Assembly (NCBI GenBank): GCA_963742305.1
Contig: CAVULN010000032.1
Span: 1 to 64,000 of the forward strand
DNA: 64,000 nt
Source: Roseiarcus sp963742305
GTDB taxonomy: Bacteria; Pseudomonadota; Alphaproteobacteria; Rhizobiales; Beijerinckiaceae
Reading direction: 5' to 3'
The position numbers and the translations under genes were made by a program. Shown in pieces: positions 1 through 9,699 of this stretch (position 1 is the first letter of the stretch; each line of letters begins with the position of its first letter). The notes under the pieces are model-generated. The model saw nothing but the letters and a program-made list of their open reading frames with translations. It made no database searches and was not told the DNA's origin.

Positions 1-153
1 GAGGGAATTGGGCTGAGCGCGAAAAGGGAGGAAGGTGAATTGCGGTTTCGGACGCAGCTCGGCTGCTCCGACCGCCGGCGACTGCGCCATAGGCGCGGGC
101 CTTACGTTCAGTAACCGCCCGCGCTTTCCATCAATTCAGCGAACAGGTTTGCA

Positions 154-690
154 ATGAATTTGGAGTTTGCGGATCAAGCCGTGAATTTGGACGCTGAAGC
201 GCCGGCTTCGGGCATGGAATTCGGCCGCCCGGACGCCACGGCGGCGGAGAGTACGGGCAGCACAGCCGTTCTCGTCCTCGGAATGCATCGCAGCGGAACT
301 TCAAGTGTGGCCGGGGCGCTGATCCGACTTGGAGGCGCGGCCCCTCTCAATTTGATGCCTCCAACCCAGGACAATCCGAAGGGATACTGGGAATCCACCC
401 TCCGATGAGACTTGAATCATGAACATCTCGCGGCTTGCGGAAGCCAATGGGATGACTGGCGCGAATTCGATCCGAATCGCATTGACCCCGCCAAGGCGTT
501 TGCGCTGAAGGATCGCGCGATATCCGCCCTTGCGGAGGAATTCCCGCCTTTTTCTCCACCCACGAATATTTGGCCAAGTTTCCCGATGATCCGCATCCGG
601 TTTGAACGCGCTCGCGCACTACGAACTCTACGGCCGGCGAGACGCAAGGAACCCCCTTTTCGCTGCCGTGACTCCAGCCAATCCGCTGGC
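154..690 (+). pseudogene. Decayed sulfotransferase-family protein
   Basis: The N-terminal part reads VLVLGMHRSGTSSVAGAL, the PAPS-binding start of bacterial sulfotransferases, and continues to NPKGYWES. An in-frame TGA at 406-408 interrupts it, and the family match resumes in the same frame with AACGSQWDDWR up to about 540. After that, in two further frames (561-600 and 602-660), comes HEYLAKFPDD...LAHYELYGRRDARNP. This resembles the tail repeat (YL..YPDV..HY...GR.EGR.P) found in polysaccharide-modifying transferases. The sulfotransferase core between the two parts is missing. I infer a gene with an internal deletion, one nonsense codon and at least two frameshifts. It converges on the repeat protein to its right. 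The 153 bases before it hold no gene that I can see. Confidence 0.6.
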
Positions 691-777
691 GGCGACCGCG
701 CGGGATGTCCCGCATCAACGCTCGTTTCGGTTTCCGTCAGCGCGGAAACTCGCGCGTGTCATTCCGCGCGCCGAGGC

Positions 778-2783
778 TCAGACAGTGTGGCTCGTGGCAG
801 TCAGCGCGACCGCCTTCCAGCTCGACCCGGGGATTGGCGCCGATGGTTCCGCCGCCAACGATGCTGGTCCCGTTCATATCCCAGATCTGCTGGCCCCGCT
901 CGTGCTCTGGAACAGGATGTCCGCGCCGGTGTCCGTTCGGTGGCATGCCAACTCGGCCCGGGATTGGCGCTGACCGTCCCGCCGCCGACAATGCTGGTCC
1001 CGTTCATTTCCCAGACCGCGACCTGGCCGCTGCTTGTGTTCTGAAACAGGATGTCGGAACGGCCGTCGCTATTCGAAATCGCCCTATCCGATCGCTTTCC
1101 AGCTTGGACCAGGATTGGAAGTGAGGGTCCCGCCGCCGATGATGCTGGTCCCATTCATCTCCCAGATCGCGACCTGCCCACTGGCGTTCTGCCATAGGAT
1201 GTCGGAATGACCGTCGTGGTTGAAGTCGCCCGTCCCGACCGCTTTCCAGCTCGGCCCGGGATTGGAAGCGATCGTGCCGCCGCCGACGATGCTGGTTCCG
1301 CTCATCTCCCACACCGCGACCTGCCCGCTGGTGTTCTGGAACAGGATGTCCGAATGGCTGTCGTCATTGAAATCGCCGGTTCCGACCGCTTTCCAGCTCG
1401 GTCCGGGGTTGGAAGCGACCGTGCCCCCGCCAACGATGCTGGTTCCATTCATCTCCCAGATGGCGACCTGCCCGGAGACGTTCTGCCAAAGAATGTCGGA
1501 AAGGCCGTTGTCGAAGAAGTCGCCAGTTCCAACCGCCTGCCAGGACGATCCCGGATTGGGGCTCACGGACCCGCCCCCGACGACGCCGGTTCCGTTCATC
1601 TCCCAGACTGCAGCCTGTCCGTTCACGTTCTGCCAAAGAAGGTTATCAATTGAAGCAGCGGACAGCGAGACCGAAGTGAGATCAAATGGGCTGACGCCCG
1701 TCGACGACCCAAGGCCGCTGCTTAACTCGCTTGCGGTCGTGCCGTTCCACGACCACAACTCATTGTGGCCACTCGAATTAACGCCGTTGAACAGCACGAC
1801 GCCGCCATAGATCTTCGAATCCCGTCGGGTCGAAGTCCTGACTGCTCCCGTTCCCGCCAAGATTTCGCTCGTGCCGCTGGCGGTCCCGTCGGTCACCCAC
1901 AATCCTTCTCGGCCGTCCGAGTCGAGGCCATTGAACAGCACTTCGCCATTGTAGGCGGTCAGAAATCGAGGGTGGAGGTCCGGAACGGCGACGCCGTGAA
2001 TGTCTTTGATGCCGGTGACCTCCGTCGCGGTCGTCCCGTCGAACTTCCACAGTCCGGTATCCCCGCCGGTGTCGACGCCGCTGAAAAGAACGTTGGCGCC
2101 CAAAACCGCCAGGTAGCTTGGATTGAGCCCCGTCGTGGGATCCGCGCCGGCGACGGCGATCTGGTGCGTGTCGGCTGCGCCGTTCTTCGTCTCCCACAAT
2201 CCGGGCAGACCGCCGGATGTGGCGTTGAACAGCACTTGACTGCCGAAAACGGTAAAGTCGAACGGATTGCTCGCGCTGTTGGTTACCAAGGTCGTGCCGG
2301 AGGCCGTGCCGTTCGTCGTCCACAACCCGGAGACGCCGCCCGATGTGCCGTTGAACAGCACCTGACTGCCAAAGACGGAAAGGTCGGACGGACTGGTGGC
2401 GATGTTGGTCACCAAGACCGTGCCGGAAGCCGTCCCGTTCGTCCTCCACAGCCCGGAGACGCCTCCCAACGTGCCGTCGAACAGCACCTGGCCATTGAAG
2501 ACCGTCGAGGTAGTTGGGATCGAGCCCGGAGGTGCCGGCGATCTCCAGTGTGCCGCCCGGCGTGCCGTTCGTCGTCCACAATCCAAACTCGCCGCTCAAG
2601 TTGAAGCCTTCAAACAGCGCCTTGCCATTGAAGCCAGGTCAGGTTGCTGGGCTGGAGTCCCGCAGCGTTCACCCCGGCGATCGGCGCGATTTCGAAGGTT
2701 CCGGTCGTCGTGCCGTTCGTCTCCCACAGTCCGCGCTTGCCGGTTCCGTTAGATCCTTGAAAGAGAACCACATTTTCGACCAT
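778..2783 (-). CDS. Secreted-type repeat protein with FG-GAP/VCBS-like and hyalin-like repeats, frame-broken
   Basis: The first half has units of the type GLWETNGT/GLWTTNGT with LF.G.., the ELWKSDGT-like repeats seen in large bacterial surface proteins. The second half has six 49-residue units containing ILWQNASGQVAIWEMNGT followed by IVGGGTV..NPGPSWKAVGTGDFN, an FG-GAP/VCBS-like propeller repeat with Asp-rich calcium loops (DFNDDSHSD). The frame breaks near 2630 and 2508 and again near 1085, 960 and 880. The first two are each repaired by removing one base, so about 668 residues would be continuous from ATG 2783 to TGA 778. There is no classical signal peptide. Proteins of this kind are often exported by type I secretion, but no such genes are nearby. 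The role is unknown, probably extracellular or adhesive. Confidence 0.65.
850..1600 (-). repeat. Six tandem copies of a 147-bp coding repeat
   Basis: The bases encoding GTSIVGGG recur at about 860, 990, 1141, 1288, 1435 and 1582. The last four copies are exactly 147 bp (49 codons) apart. The two distal spacings are 130 and about 151 bp, so the last copies carry a deletion and an insertion that break the frame. Near-identity of neighbouring copies points to recent unequal duplication, or to collapse or slippage errors in assembly. Confidence 0.75.
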
Positions 2784-3578
2784 GTCCCTACCCTGCCCTT
2801 GAGATTCCCTAGCCTCGGCCCAGCCCCGCGCCTCTCTCAGCCCTGACCGCTTTTACATAAAATCTTTGCCAAGTAAACCGACCCCAGCGGGCTCGCGGAT
2901 TCAACCAGGGCGGGAAGAAATGCAAATCAATCCCGGCAAAATGGCCTGGATTTCCCCGGGTTTTTGTCATCGAGGCGCCTCACTGCGCCCACGCGCGAAA
3001 AATTGAACAGCGCTGGCTCGCGCCCCGGGTTGCATGCGGGGCGGACGAAACCTCTCAAGGACCAACACAGCCCGACGGCCGCCTTGACGGCCCGCGGGCA
3101 CCCTCCCGCCGCTCACCTATTATCTTGGGAAAAATGGTAATAAACTGGGCGCGAGAGGAGGCGGCGAAAAACTGCCATCCGCGCGGCCGGCGCAAACCCG
3201 TTCGGCGAAGATAGGCAGATTTGCGAAAGTGCCGTTCGGCAGCTCTTTGAGCCTGCGGCCAAGCCGATTGAGAAAGACAGCGGGTAGACTTCGCCCTCTT
3301 CCGGTCGCTCGCGCCCGAGTCTCGCCATTTCGTAGTGTCGCTCGATCAGTCGATCAAGCGGCTCCACGAAGGGCTGACGGCGACGGGCTTTGATGATAAA
3401 GATTTCCGCTCCTCGCCCTTTATGCGGCTGAAGACGCTCGAGCGTCATATCGCCGGATCTGCGCGCCGGCGTTTCCGCGCTCATGGCTGAGCGACCAGTG
3501 CGAGCGCGCGTCCGCAACACACGCCGCCTGATGGCGGGCCGGTCGGCGGCGGTGCACCGGCGTTCGAAAAAAGGCGAC
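2784..3578. other. Intergenic stretch without a recognisable gene
   Basis: This stretch lies between the divergent repeat protein and the lyase. It contains an AT-rich patch at about 2855-2880 that could hold promoters. An open frame on the minus strand (3448-3113, about 111 codons, beginning MTLERLQPHKGRG) has no family that I recognise and no clear ribosome site, so I do not call it as a gene. Confidence 0.4.
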
Positions 3579-4435
3579 ATGAAGCTGCGTTCGCTCCTCT
3601 TCGTTCCCGGGCGACTCGAGCGCAAGTTTGCGCGCGCAAAGGATTGCGGCGCGGACGCTCTCATCCTCGACGACCGGTTGTGCCTCTGCAGAAAGGCGCC
3701 GCCCGCGGCCACGTCGCCTCCCTCGTCGCCCCCGACCCGGAACGGCCATGGGTCTTCCTCGTGCGCGTCAACGCGCTCGACACAGGCCCGGTCTCACGCT
3801 CGACGACCTCGCGGCGGTCGTGAAGCCCGGCCTCGACGCGCTCCTGATCCCCAAAGTCAACGGCGCGGCCGATCTTGAGCGCATAGGCCATTATCTCGAC
3901 GCGCTCGAGACGAAGGCCGGCATGGCGCCTGGATCCGTCAAGTTGGCGAGCGTGGCGACGGAAACCGCAAAAGCGATGTTCGCCCTCAATTCGTACGCGC
4001 CAGCGCATCCGCGGCTGATCGCGCTCACCTGGGGCGCGGAAGACCTCTCGGCGGTGCTCGGCGCGAGCGGGAGAGGAGGCTCACGGCTCGTGGACGTCTC
4101 CAGAACGAGATCGCCCGCGCGCAATGCCTGTTCGCGGCCTCGGCCGCCGAAGTGGCGCCCATCGATACGCTCTACGCCGATTTTCGCGACTTGGACGGCC
4201 TCGAGCGGGATTGCCGGCGCTCCCGGCGCGACGGTTTCGTCGGCCGCCTCGCGATTTACCCGATCAGGTTGCGGCGATCAATCGCGCTTACGCGCCTTCC
4301 GAAGCTGAGATCGCGCATGCGTGCAAGATCGTCGCCGCCTTCGAGGCCAATCGGGCGCGGCGCGCTGGGCGTGGACGGCAAGATGGTCGACTTTCCGCAT
4401 CTGAAGGCCGCGCGCAAATTCTGGCCTCAATCTGA
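3579..4435 (+). pseudogene. CitE/HpcH-HpaI family CoA-ester lyase, multiply frameshifted
   Basis: The start MKLRSLLFVPGRLERKFARA, the middle LDALLIPKVNGAADLE, LIALTWGAEDLSAVLGA and the end LGVDGKMVDFPHLKAA are hallmarks of the citrate lyase beta-like (CitE) aldolases, which cleave or form malyl-CoA-type esters with Mg2+. The acidic metal ligands (E in WGAEDLSA, D in IDTLYADF) are present. The pieces lie in different frames, with breaks near 3662, 3790, 4075, 4120, 4250 and 4360. The total of about 285 codons is the normal family length, so the gene looks full length but broken by about six indels. This is either decay or poor base calling. It is not the usual MclA of the serine cycle, whose N-terminus differs. 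Confidence 0.7.
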
Positions 4436-4629
4436 GGACCGGCGCCGCGAGCAGGAATTCGGCCTCAAGTTTCGGGACGCCAGAGCGTCTCAAATGCCCT
4501 AGAACGGCGCGCGATCGACACTAGATATAAAGCCACACTAGGCTGCGCGTATTTTGTGATGGCCGGCGGGACAAAAAGGCCGATTGATTGACGGCCACCG
4601 CCCTGAGGGCAATCGAAGACGTAACGATC

Positions 4630-6064
4630 ATGGCTGACATGCATGCGCTCTTTGGACTTTTGCGGCAGACCGCCGATCCGGCGGTGGCCGAGGCGTTGAA
4701 GACTTCGGTCGAAACCGAAATGGACCGGGCGCTTAACCGGATCAATCCACTGACTTACGCGAAAGAGCATGGGCTCGACGAAGAAGATACAATCGGCGGC
4801 TTTGTCCACGCCGCTCGGCTCGGGCTGTTCGACATGTCGTGGAACATGCTCTGCCCCGGATGCGGGGGCGTGCTGGAGAGCGGAGCGGCGCTCAAGACGC
4901 TCAATCACGCGCACTATTATTGCTCCCTGTGCACGGCCGACTACGAACCGACGCTGGACAAGCTGGTCGAGGTCACTTTCACAGTCAATCCGGGCGTTCG
5001 GCGCGTCGCAGCGCATGATCCGGATTTACTCCCCTTTGCCGAATACATGCGCCAGATTTTCTGGAGCTCGAGCAACGACACGCCGGAGGACGTCGAAAGC
5101 GCTATCCAAAAAGTGACACTCGACGCGATGGAACTCGGATCCGGCGAAAAGGCGGCGATGTCGCTCACTTTGGCGAGGGGATTTGTGATCGTCTTCGACC
5201 CCGTTACTCACTCGTCGCTCTTTCTCAACATCGACGGCGAGGAGACGAAGGAGCGCCGCAATCTGTCGCTCGTCTTCGCCGACGCCCATTCGCACAACGG
5301 CACGCAAGCGGTCCAACCGGGTCCGGTGCGCATTTCGTTCGAGAACAAGACCGCCCGCCGGACGCTGCCGGGCATTTGGGTCCACAACGAGGAAATGAAC
5401 AAACTGACCAACCCAAGCCTGCCGTTCCTGACCGCGACCCGGCTCCTCAGCAACCAGGCGTTCCGCGATCTCTATCGCAGCGGGACGTTCGATCCCGAGC
5501 AGCGGTTCAAGATCACGAGCCTGACGATTCTGTTCACAGACCTCGAGGGGCTCAACCGCGCTCTACGACCGGATCGGCGATCTCGCCGCCTTCGATCTCG
5601 TACGCAGCCATTTTGGCGCGCTGCTTGAGGCGGTCGCCGCCGAGGGCGGCGCGGTGGTCAAGACCATCGGCGATGCGGTGATGGCGACTTTCCCGACCCC
5701 CGACCGTGCGCTCAGGGCGGCCATGCGCATGCGCGAGGCGATGCGCAAGATCAACGAGGCTCGCGGCAACGACGATCTGGCGCTGAACATCGGCCTGCAT
5801 TCGGGCCCGTGCCTCGCCGTCATGCTCGACGACCGGCAGGACTATTTCGGCCAGACCGTCAATATCGCGTCGCGGGTTAACGAACTCGCCGACCCGACCG
5901 CGATCCTGGCGACCAAGCCGATCGTCGAAAGCTCCGAGGTGGCGCGGATACTGAGCGAAGCGAGCTATCGGACCACGCCTCGGTCTTCTCAACTCAGGGG
6001 ACTTAGCGACCAGTTCGAGATCTTCGAGGTGCGCGAGCGCGAGGTCGCCGCCGCGGCGGAATAG
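4630..6064 (+). CDS. Adenylate/guanylate cyclase with N-terminal DUF5939 and zinc-ribbon-like motif (one frameshift)
   Basis: Predicted class III nucleotide cyclase making cAMP. The N-terminal 270 residues match the DUF5939 sensory region and contain a CPGCGG...YYCSLC four-cysteine motif that probably binds zinc. The catalytic domain starts at ITSLTILFTDLEG, with the metal-binding Asp in FTDLEGS, and continues through VVKTIGDAVMATF and VNIASRVNELA, ending REREVAAAAE. The frame breaks at a GGGG run at 5547-5550. Removing one G gives DLEGSTALYDRIGDL, the exact family consensus, so I treat the break as a sequencing indel. The full product would be 477 residues. ATG 4630 is chosen over the upstream TTG 4588 because the family match begins near it. 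Confidence 0.8.
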
Positions 6065-6082
6065 GCCCAGGACACCGATGAG

Positions 6083-6631
6083 CTATCGGCCGGCGGCTTT
6101 CTGCCGGCCGAAGACCTCGCGGCCCTCCCAATCGAGAATGCGCAAGGCGATCGTCTTGGGCGGCCAGGACGCAATAGCGGCTGCGATGATCGCCGCCGAG
6201 ACGTCGGAGGCACGGATTTCGTCTTCCCGCAGGATCGACGGTCCGGAGCCGGCGCTCGCGCCCATGAACTGGATCCGGAACGGCTGCGGGGTGGGAACGC
6301 GGGCCGGCTGCGGTTCGTATTCGGTCTCCATCTCCGTCTCGAGCGGCGGAGGGGATTGGGCGTCGCGAGACGGGCCCGGCTCGCGATCGAGCACGAAGAA
6401 CGTGTTCATCTCCAGTTGCGTCGAGAGATTGAGCCCGACCCGGCTACCGGTCTTGCGGGCCACCGCTCGCGCGACCTCAGCCCAGTCCGCGGCGATGATG
6501 TCGGAACTCGCTTCGTGCTCTCTCCGACGCGCCTCCTGATAGGCGCAATCGCCAAGTTCGCGGATCAGCGCCTCCGCCTCGGCGTCGATCCGTTCCATCC
6601 GCGCGCGCTTGGAAGGCGCCCAGGCGCTCAT
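6083..6631 (-). CDS. Conserved hypothetical protein
   Basis: A 182-residue protein beginning MSAWAPSKRARMERID. An upstream GGAAGGGA at good spacing supports ATG 6631, although the frame is open to 6649. The N-terminal half is charged and helical. The middle is a Pro/Glu-rich linker. The C-terminal 60 residues (IRASDVSAAIIAAAIASW...ALRILDWEGREVFG) look like a small folded domain. There is no membrane segment or signal peptide, and I do not recognise the family. It converges with the cyclase, with 18 bases between the stops. Confidence 0.5.
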   Translation of the reverse strand: MSAWAPSKRARMERIDAEAEALIRELGDCAYQEARRREHEASSDIIAADWAEVARAVARKTGSRVGLNLSTQLEMNTFFVLDREPGPSRDAQSPPPLETEMETEYEPQPARVPTPQPFRIQFMGASAGSGPSILREDEIRASDVSAAIIAAAIASWPPKTIALRILDWEGREVFGRQKAAGR

Positions 6632-6837
6632 TCTCGCAATCCCTTCCACTCTACAACCTCAATAGCTGCATATTCGGGCGCCGTCGGCAACACTTTTCGT
6701 TACCGGACTTATGAATCCCGCCCCGCCGCCGGGCAACCGAAGTCCGGGCCCGAACTTCGGGCCGCGCTCAAACGAAACATCGTTGAAGCGCTGGACCAAG
6801 CGTATCTGGCTGATACTGCAAGCATTTGATATCTATA

Positions 6838-7506
6838 TTATTTATCCTCTGAGTTTCTCTCGCCCATCAACCGTTCGACGAGCTGCTCGACGCCCGGCGC
6901 GATCCGCTTCGAGCGCAGCCGCTCGGCGGCGACGATCGTCTTCACATCATGATAGGCGCGGTTGAGGTCGTCATTGACGACAACGTAATGGTAGTCGCGC
7001 CAGCGCTCGATTTCCCGCCTGGCGTTCTCAAACCGCGCCTCGATCGAGGAGGCCGTGTCCTCCGCGCGCCTTTCCAGGCGCGCCCGCAATTCCTGCATCG
7101 AGGGCGGCAGGACGAAAATGCTGACGACGTCGTCGCCCAGCCTTTCACGCACTTGCTTTGCGCCCTGCCAGTCGATGTCGAACAGCATATCGCGACCTTC
7201 GGCGAGCACCTTCTCCACCGGAGCGCGCGGCGTGCCATAGCCGTGGCCATGCACCTCAGCCGATTTAAGCAGTTCGCCCGCCGCCTTCATCCGCTCGAAT
7301 TCGGCCCGGCCGGCCAGGAAGTGATAGTGGATGCCATCAGCTTCGGATGGGCGCTGCTCTCGCGTTGTCACGGACACGGAGAGCGTCAGATCGAGCGCGC
7401 TGTCCTCGATCAGCATCCGGGTCAGCGTGGTTTTCCCGGCCCCCGACGGCGAGGACAGAATCAGGATCATGCCTCGGCGGCTTGCCGCCATCGCTTCTTT
7501 TCTCAC
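6838..7506 (-). CDS. gmk: Guanylate kinase
   Basis: Phosphorylates GMP (and dGMP) to GDP with ATP, an essential step in purine nucleotide supply. The P-loop is SPSGAGKTT near the N-terminus. The GMP-binding region SVTTREQRPSEADGIHYHF follows, then the YGTPRAPVEKVL and LFDIDWQGAKQV motifs. The length of 215-222 residues is normal. GTG 7506 overlaps the yicC stop as GTGA; ATG 7491 (MAASRRGMILIL) is an equally good start. The yicC-gmk pair is conserved in alphaproteobacteria and implies one transcript. Confidence 0.95.
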   Translation of the reverse strand: MRKEAMAASRRGMILILSSPSGAGKTTLTRMLIEDSALDLTLSVSVTTREQRPSEADGIHYHFLAGRAEFERMKAAGELLKSAEVHGHGYGTPRAPVEKVLAEGRDMLFDIDWQGAKQVRERLGDDVVSIFVLPPSMQELRARLERRAEDTASSIEARFENARREIERWRDYHYVVVNDDLNRAYHDVKTIVAAERLRSKRIAPGVEQLVERLMGERNSEDK

Positions 7507-8390
7507 TCGACGTTCTGCGCCTGCTCGCGGAATTGCTCGATTTGCGCTCTCAGTTCAAGCCCCTGCGCGGTCAGGCTCACGTCATTGGCCTTGGCCGAGA
7601 GGGTGCTGGCCTCGCGCGCCAGTTCCTGGGCGAGGAAGTCGAGCCGCCGGCCGATCGCCCCGCCCTCGCCGATCAGCGCGAGCGCCGCCTTGACATGGGT
7701 TTTGAGCCGGTCGAGCTCCTCGCGGATGTCCGCTTTTGCCGCAAGCAGGATCGCCTCCTGGTAAAGGCGGTTCTCGTCGAGGCCGCGCGACGATCCCATC
7801 AGCGCCTCCACGCTCTCTCTCAGCCGGTCGCGGACCGCCTCTGGCCGGCGCGCCGGGTTCGCGTCGGCGGCCTCGACGAGCTCGGCGATGGCCGTGAGCC
7901 TCTCGCCGAGAAGCGCCGCAAGCGCCTCCCCCTCGGTCCGGCGCGCCTGGCCGAGCGCCGCCGCCGCTTCGTCGACGCTTTTCAGCGCCCCCGCGCAAGC
8001 CGACGCGACCTGGGCTTCGTCGTCGGCCGCCTCGACCGTCTCCACTACGCCGCGCAGGGCCAGGAGCCCGTCCATGGTCGGAGGCTGAAGTCCGGCTTTC
8101 GCAGCCGCCTCGCGAGCCGCCGCGGCGATCGAGCGAAGCGCGGTCTCATCGATTTGCGCTTCGATCGCAGAACCCTCGCGCTGAGCGGCGAGCGTGCCGA
8201 AGCAGGTCCCGCGGGTCAGCGCCTTCGCCAGCAGAGCGCGCGCTTCCGTCTCGATCCGATCGAAGGGCGCGGGCATCCTCAGCCTGAGGTCGAGGCCCTT
8301 GGCGTTGACGCTTTTGAGCTCGAACGCCCAGCGCCAACGGCCGCTCTGTCCGGCGGCGCGCGCGAATCCCGTCATGCTGCTTACCGCCAT
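7503..8390 (-). CDS. yicC: YicC-family endoribonuclease
   Basis: The start MAVSSMTGFARAAG and the end AQIEQFREQAQNVE are the conserved termini of the YicC family. The family joins an N-terminal YicC-like domain to a C-terminal DUF1732 domain (here DENRLYQEAILLAAKADIREELDRLKTH). Family members are reported to act as endoribonucleases involved in small-RNA turnover. At 295 residues it is the usual length. ATG 8390 is chosen because the family begins with M..SMTGFAR. The next gene, gmk, overlaps by four bases. Confidence 0.92.
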   Translation of the reverse strand: MAVSSMTGFARAAGQSGRWRWAFELKSVNAKGLDLRLRMPAPFDRIETEARALLAKALTRGTCFGTLAAQREGSAIEAQIDETALRSIAAAAREAAAKAGLQPPTMDGLLALRGVVETVEAADDEAQVASACAGALKSVDEAAAALGQARRTEGEALAALLGERLTAIAELVEAADANPARRPEAVRDRLRESVEALMGSSRGLDENRLYQEAILLAAKADIREELDRLKTHVKAALALIGEGGAIGRRLDFLAQELAREASTLSAKANDVSLTAQGLELRAQIEQFREQAQNVE

Positions 8391-8497
8391 CGCCAACCCC
8401 TCGCCCAACGCCGCCCCGGTTCATATTGGGTTCAGCCAGGGAATTCTACGGTCTCGACTGACCCGATGGGGTTCTCTCAACGCAGGAAGACCTTCCC

Positions 8498-8707
8498 ATG
8501 ATCAAGACCCTTGCCGCCGCCGCCGCGCTCTCGCTCGGCCTCGCCGGTTACGCCGTCGCGCAGGAGACCGCTCCGGCGGCTGCGCCCTCAGCCGCTTCGA
8601 TGGAGCATCACCACCATCATCACCATCACCATCATCATTCGCATCACCATCATCATCACATGCATCATGAGGCTCCGGCCGCTGCACCGGCTGCGCCTGC
8701 GCAATAA
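8498..8707 (+). CDS. Exported histidine-rich small protein
   Basis: A 69-residue protein with an N-terminal signal peptide (MIKTLAAAAALSLGLAGYAVA, cleavage probably after AVA-Q). The mature part is about 48 residues and contains 19 histidines, in runs of eleven, six and two separated by Ser and Met, between Ala/Pro-rich ends. It probably binds transition metals (Ni, Zn, Cu or Co) in the periplasm as a buffer or store. A ribosome site (AGGAAG) lies 10 bases before the ATG, and a terminator follows. It stands alone, divergent from yicC. No metal transporter is adjacent, so the metal cannot be assigned. Confidence 0.75.
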   Translation: MIKTLAAAAALSLGLAGYAVAQETAPAAAPSAASMEHHHHHHHHHHHSHHHHHHMHHEAPAAAPAAPAQ

Positions 8708-8749
8708 AACGGGCCGCGGCGCTTGCGCGCCGCCTGATTGTCCGCAAAG

Positions 8750-8788
8750 CTCCGGCTCTCCGGGCGCGCCTGTCCGGAGGGCTTTTTT
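8750..8788 (+). terminator. Rho-independent terminator of the His-rich gene
   Basis: A six-base stem, CTCCGG (8750-8755) with CCGGAG (8774-8779), closes a GC-rich loop and is followed by GGC and six T (8783-8788). It sits just after the stop of the His-rich gene. A second hairpin without a T run lies at about 8714-8732 (GCGGCGC/GCGCCGC). Confidence 0.6.
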
Positions 8789-8820
8789 GCTGGAAGGCCC
8801 CGCTCGAACTCGCTCCCGGG

Positions 8821-9648
8821 TCAACCAGCAGGTTTTTTCGCCCGTTCCCGCTTGCGCGTCTTGACCTCGACCCGCGGCCCCTCGGCCAGGCGAACCACCG
8901 CTCCCCACAAGGTGCGCACGTCCTGCTGCGTCAGCTCGATGCGATGGAAGATGTTGCGCAGGTTCCGCCGCATTCCCGGCTTCTTGGTAGCCGGCCGGAA
9001 GAAGCCGTTCTCGTCGAGCTTGCCCTCGAGATAATCGAAGAAGGCGAGCAGCATCTGCCGCTGGGCCGGCGGCGAGACCGGGCGCGGAATTGTCGAAGGC
9101 GGGGACTTATCTCCGTGGGCGGCCTTGAACCATTCGTAGCCGCAGATCAGGACCGCCTGGGAGAGGTTGAACGAGGCGTAAGTGGGGCTCGACGGAAAGG
9201 TGACGATCGAATTGGCGAGCGCGACTTCGTCATTGTCGAGGCCGGTGCGCTCCGGCCCGAACAGAACGCCGTGCTTCTCGCCCGCGGCCCGAGCGGCTGC
9301 GCCCATCGCGGCGATCGGGGTGAGCACGGCCTTCATCTGTCCGCGCTCGCGCGCGGTCGTCGCGTAGACCGCATGGAGATCGCCGACCGCCGCCTCGACG
9401 CTCGCAAACACCCTGGCCTCGTCGAGCAGCGCGCTCGCGCCCGCCGCCGCGGCATAGGCGACCTCGCGATACTCGCCGCTACGCGGCCAGCCTTCGCGCG
9501 GATTGACCAGGCGCAGGTCCCCGAGGCCGAAATTGGCCATTGCCCGCGCGCACATGCCGATGTTCACCGCGAGCTGCGGCCGGACCAGAATGACCGCCGG
9601 GCCGCCGCCGAGCTGCGGCCTCGTTCTATCCGTGCCCGCGCCAACCAT
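8821..9648 (-). CDS. trmJ: tRNA (cytidine/uridine-2'-O-)-methyltransferase TrmJ-type
   Basis: SPOUT-class RNA ribose methyltransferase, predicted to methylate position 32 of tRNAs using S-adenosylmethionine. The N-terminus VILVRPQLAVNIGMCARAM has the conserved asparagine and arginine region. Then come LVNPREGWP, LFGPERTGLDNDEV and FPSSPTYASFNLSQAV, which form the trefoil-knot cofactor motifs. The C-terminal extension (MRRNLRNIFHRIELTQQDVRTLWG) is typical of TrmJ. The length is 275 residues. ATG 9648 is the start nearest the conserved region. The tail is basic (KTRKRERAKKPAG), suiting RNA binding. Confidence 0.88.
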   Translation of the reverse strand: MVGAGTDRTRPQLGGGPAVILVRPQLAVNIGMCARAMANFGLGDLRLVNPREGWPRSGEYREVAYAAAAGASALLDEARVFASVEAAVGDLHAVYATTARERGQMKAVLTPIAAMGAAARAAGEKHGVLFGPERTGLDNDEVALANSIVTFPSSPTYASFNLSQAVLICGYEWFKAAHGDKSPPSTIPRPVSPPAQRQMLLAFFDYLEGKLDENGFFRPATKKPGMRRNLRNIFHRIELTQQDVRTLWGAVVRLAEGPRVEVKTRKRERAKKPAG

Positions 9649-9699
9649 TTGCGGCGGGCTATAGCAAGCCCGCATCCAAGGCAATCGATCGCGCTCGCG

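Noticed and set aside
3113..3448. Open frame on the minus strand upstream of the CitE-like gene
   Set aside because: No family recognised and no ribosome site. It may be chance in a gene-poor stretch.
6711..6965. Short frame containing SLKRWTKRIWLILQAF, like the basic-plus-hydrophobic start of an MltG-type protein
   Set aside because: It runs antisense into the 3' end of gmk and ends in low-complexity Arg/Ser. It is at most a fossil 5' end and too weak to call.
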